From: an uncultured Eubacteriales bacterium
GTDB lineage: Bacteria > Bacillota > Clostridia > Lachnospirales > Bianqueaceae
Length of the DNA stretch: 15,667 nt
Direction of reading: 5' to 3'
Assembly: GCA_902782895.1 (NCBI GenBank)
Contig: CACZPA010000228.1
Span: forward strand, 1 to 15,667
Below the pieces are notes generated by a model. It saw only the letters and a list, made by a program, of their open reading frames with translations, was not told the DNA's origin and searched no databases. How positions within the stretch are numbered: position 1 is the first letter of the stretch; every line of letters starts with the position of its first letter. Below, piece by piece: positions 14,706 through 15,667 of the stretch. The translations under genes were made by a program, and so were the position numbers.

Positions 14706-15667
14706 ATGGCAGATCTGGAAAAAGCACTCCGTCTTCACGAGGAATGGAAAGGCAAACTGACGATTGAATCCAAGGTTACGCTGGACAGCAAGGAAGCGCT
14801 TTCGATGGCGTATACGCCCGGCGTCGCGGAGCCGTGCAAGGTGATCGCGAAGGATCCGGAGGCGGTCTATAAGTACACGATGAAGGGCAATCTGGTCGCT
14901 GTCGTCACCGACGGTACGGCTGTCCTCGGACTCGGAGATATTGGGCCTAAGGCCGGACTTCCCGTTATGGAGGGCAAATGTGCCCTGTTCAAGGAATTCG
15001 GAGGAGTGGACGCGATTCCGATCTGCCTGGATACGAAGGATCCCGATGAGATCGTAGAGACGGTCAAGCGGATCGCGCCGGGCTTCGGCGGCATCAATCT
15101 GGAGGACATCTCCGCGCCTCGCTGCTTCTATGTTGAGGAAAGACTGCGCGAAGAGCTGGATATTCCGGTCTTCCACGATGATCAGCACGGAACCGCGATG
15201 GTCGTACTGGCAGCGCTGACCAACGCGCTCAAGGTCGTCGGCAAGAAAAAGTCCGAGATCCGTGCGGTCGTGAACGGTGCCGGCGCCGCGGGAACCGCGA
15301 TTACCAAGCTGCTGCTCGCGGACGGTTTCGGCGACGTCGTGATGTGCGATAAGGTCGGAATCCTGCATCCGGAGACGGAGGGCATGAACGAATCGCAGGC
15401 GCAGATGGCCGCGATCACCAATAAGACGGGACTGAAGGGCACGCTTGCGGATGCGCTCAAGGGGGCAGACATTATGGTCGGCGTCTCTGCACCGCATATC
15501 GTCACCAAAGAAATGATCGCCACGATGGCTAAGGACGCGATCGTTTTCGCGATGGCAAATCCTGTCCCGGAGATCATGCCGGAAGAGGCAAAGGCAGGCG
15601 GCGCGAGGATTGTCGGAACGGGCCGTTCCGATTATCCGAACCAGATCAACAACGTACTGATCTTCCC
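14706..15667 (+). CDS. Malic enzyme (malate oxidoreductase, decarboxylating), 3' end outside window
   Basis: 321 codons are visible (the last one incomplete) with no stop, so the C-terminus lies beyond the window. Bacterial forms of this short type are about 390 residues. The enzyme oxidises malate to pyruvate and CO2 using NAD(P). Visible motifs are SMAYTPGVAEPC (33-44) with the catalytic Tyr36, GKCALFKEFGGVDAIPI (90-106) with the catalytic Lys91, NLEDISAP (131-138) and FHDDQHGTA (156-164) for metal binding, the Rossmann loop GAGAAG (191-196), and ANPVPEI (284-290). The cofactor preference cannot be read reliably. The start has AAGGAGG (14692-14698), 7 bases before ATG, overlapping the stop of the aldolase gene. 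It is probably the last visible member of the gyrB-gyrA transcript or of a shorter unit. Confidence 0.93.
   Translation, partial: MADLEKALRLHEEWKGKLTIESKVTLDSKEALSMAYTPGVAEPCKVIAKDPEAVYKYTMKGNLVAVVTDGTAVLGLGDIGPKAGLPVMEGKCALFKEFGGVDAIPICLDTKDPDEIVETVKRIAPGFGGINLEDISAPRCFYVEERLREELDIPVFHDDQHGTAMVVLAALTNALKVVGKKKSEIRAVVNGAGAAGTAITKLLLADGFGDVVMCDKVGILHPETEGMNESQAQMAAITNKTGLKGTLADALKGADIMVGVSAPHIVTKEMIATMAKDAIVFAMANPVPEIMPEEAKAGGARIVGTGRSDYPNQINNVLIF

Noticed and set aside
13896..15497. A 533-codon minus-strand open frame opposite the aldolase and malic enzyme genes
   Set aside because: It is a shadow of two genes with clear family motifs, shows no domain and no start signal.
1..15667. CRISPR array, transposon, prophage or defence system
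   Set aside because: No spaced repeats of CRISPR type, no transposase, integrase or nuclease genes, and no attachment-site repeats were seen. All + strand genes are housekeeping, sporulation or metabolic in type.

Overview
The window looks like a chromosomal stretch of an endospore-forming Clostridia-type Firmicute, probably from a plant-fibre-rich habitat such as gut or rumen. The evidence is a GerW/DUF2953 sporulation pair, AGGAGG-type ribosome binding sites, sigma-A-like promoters, S-layer homology repeats, and two carbohydrate-active enzymes (GH2 and GH120). Base composition is fairly GC-rich, which leaves very long but spurious open frames on the antisense strand of the real genes. I see no phage, insertion sequence, tRNA, rRNA or CRISPR array.

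Region 1 (about 1-5790, all + strand). The window opens inside the C-terminal part of a GH2-type glycosidase. A near-consensus promoter at 529-557 then starts a tight run of genes: a coiled-coil zinc-ribbon protein, a small unknown protein, a DUF1461/TIGR01906 membrane protein of the family that includes the lipoprotein transacylase Lit, a DUF2953 membrane protein (YtfI type), GerW (YtfJ), and a cytoplasmic GH120 beta-xylosidase-like enzyme. Gaps are 2-36 bases or ATGA overlaps, so one transcript is plausible.

Region 2 (about 5787-7213). A 222-base convergent gap holds a 12-bp tandem repeat and a long hairpin that could terminate transcription from both sides. On the minus strand lies a lipoprotein with WG-type repeats. 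Its promoter overlaps a perfect 11-bp inverted repeat that looks like an operator. The divergent 227-base gap also carries the gyrB promoter.

Region 3 (about 7214-15667, + strand). gyrB and gyrA are followed, with an 8-base overlap, by a secreted CAP-domain/SLH protein, then a tandem-domain class II aldolase-like protein, and a malic enzyme cut off by the window end. Spacing again suggests one long operon.

Most of the window is ordinary housekeeping and sporulation content. The points most worth a second look are the operator-like inverted repeat, the Lit-family gene next to sporulation genes, the catalytic-site insertion in the GH120 protein, the GyrB N-terminal extension, and the coupling of a cell-surface gene to gyrA.
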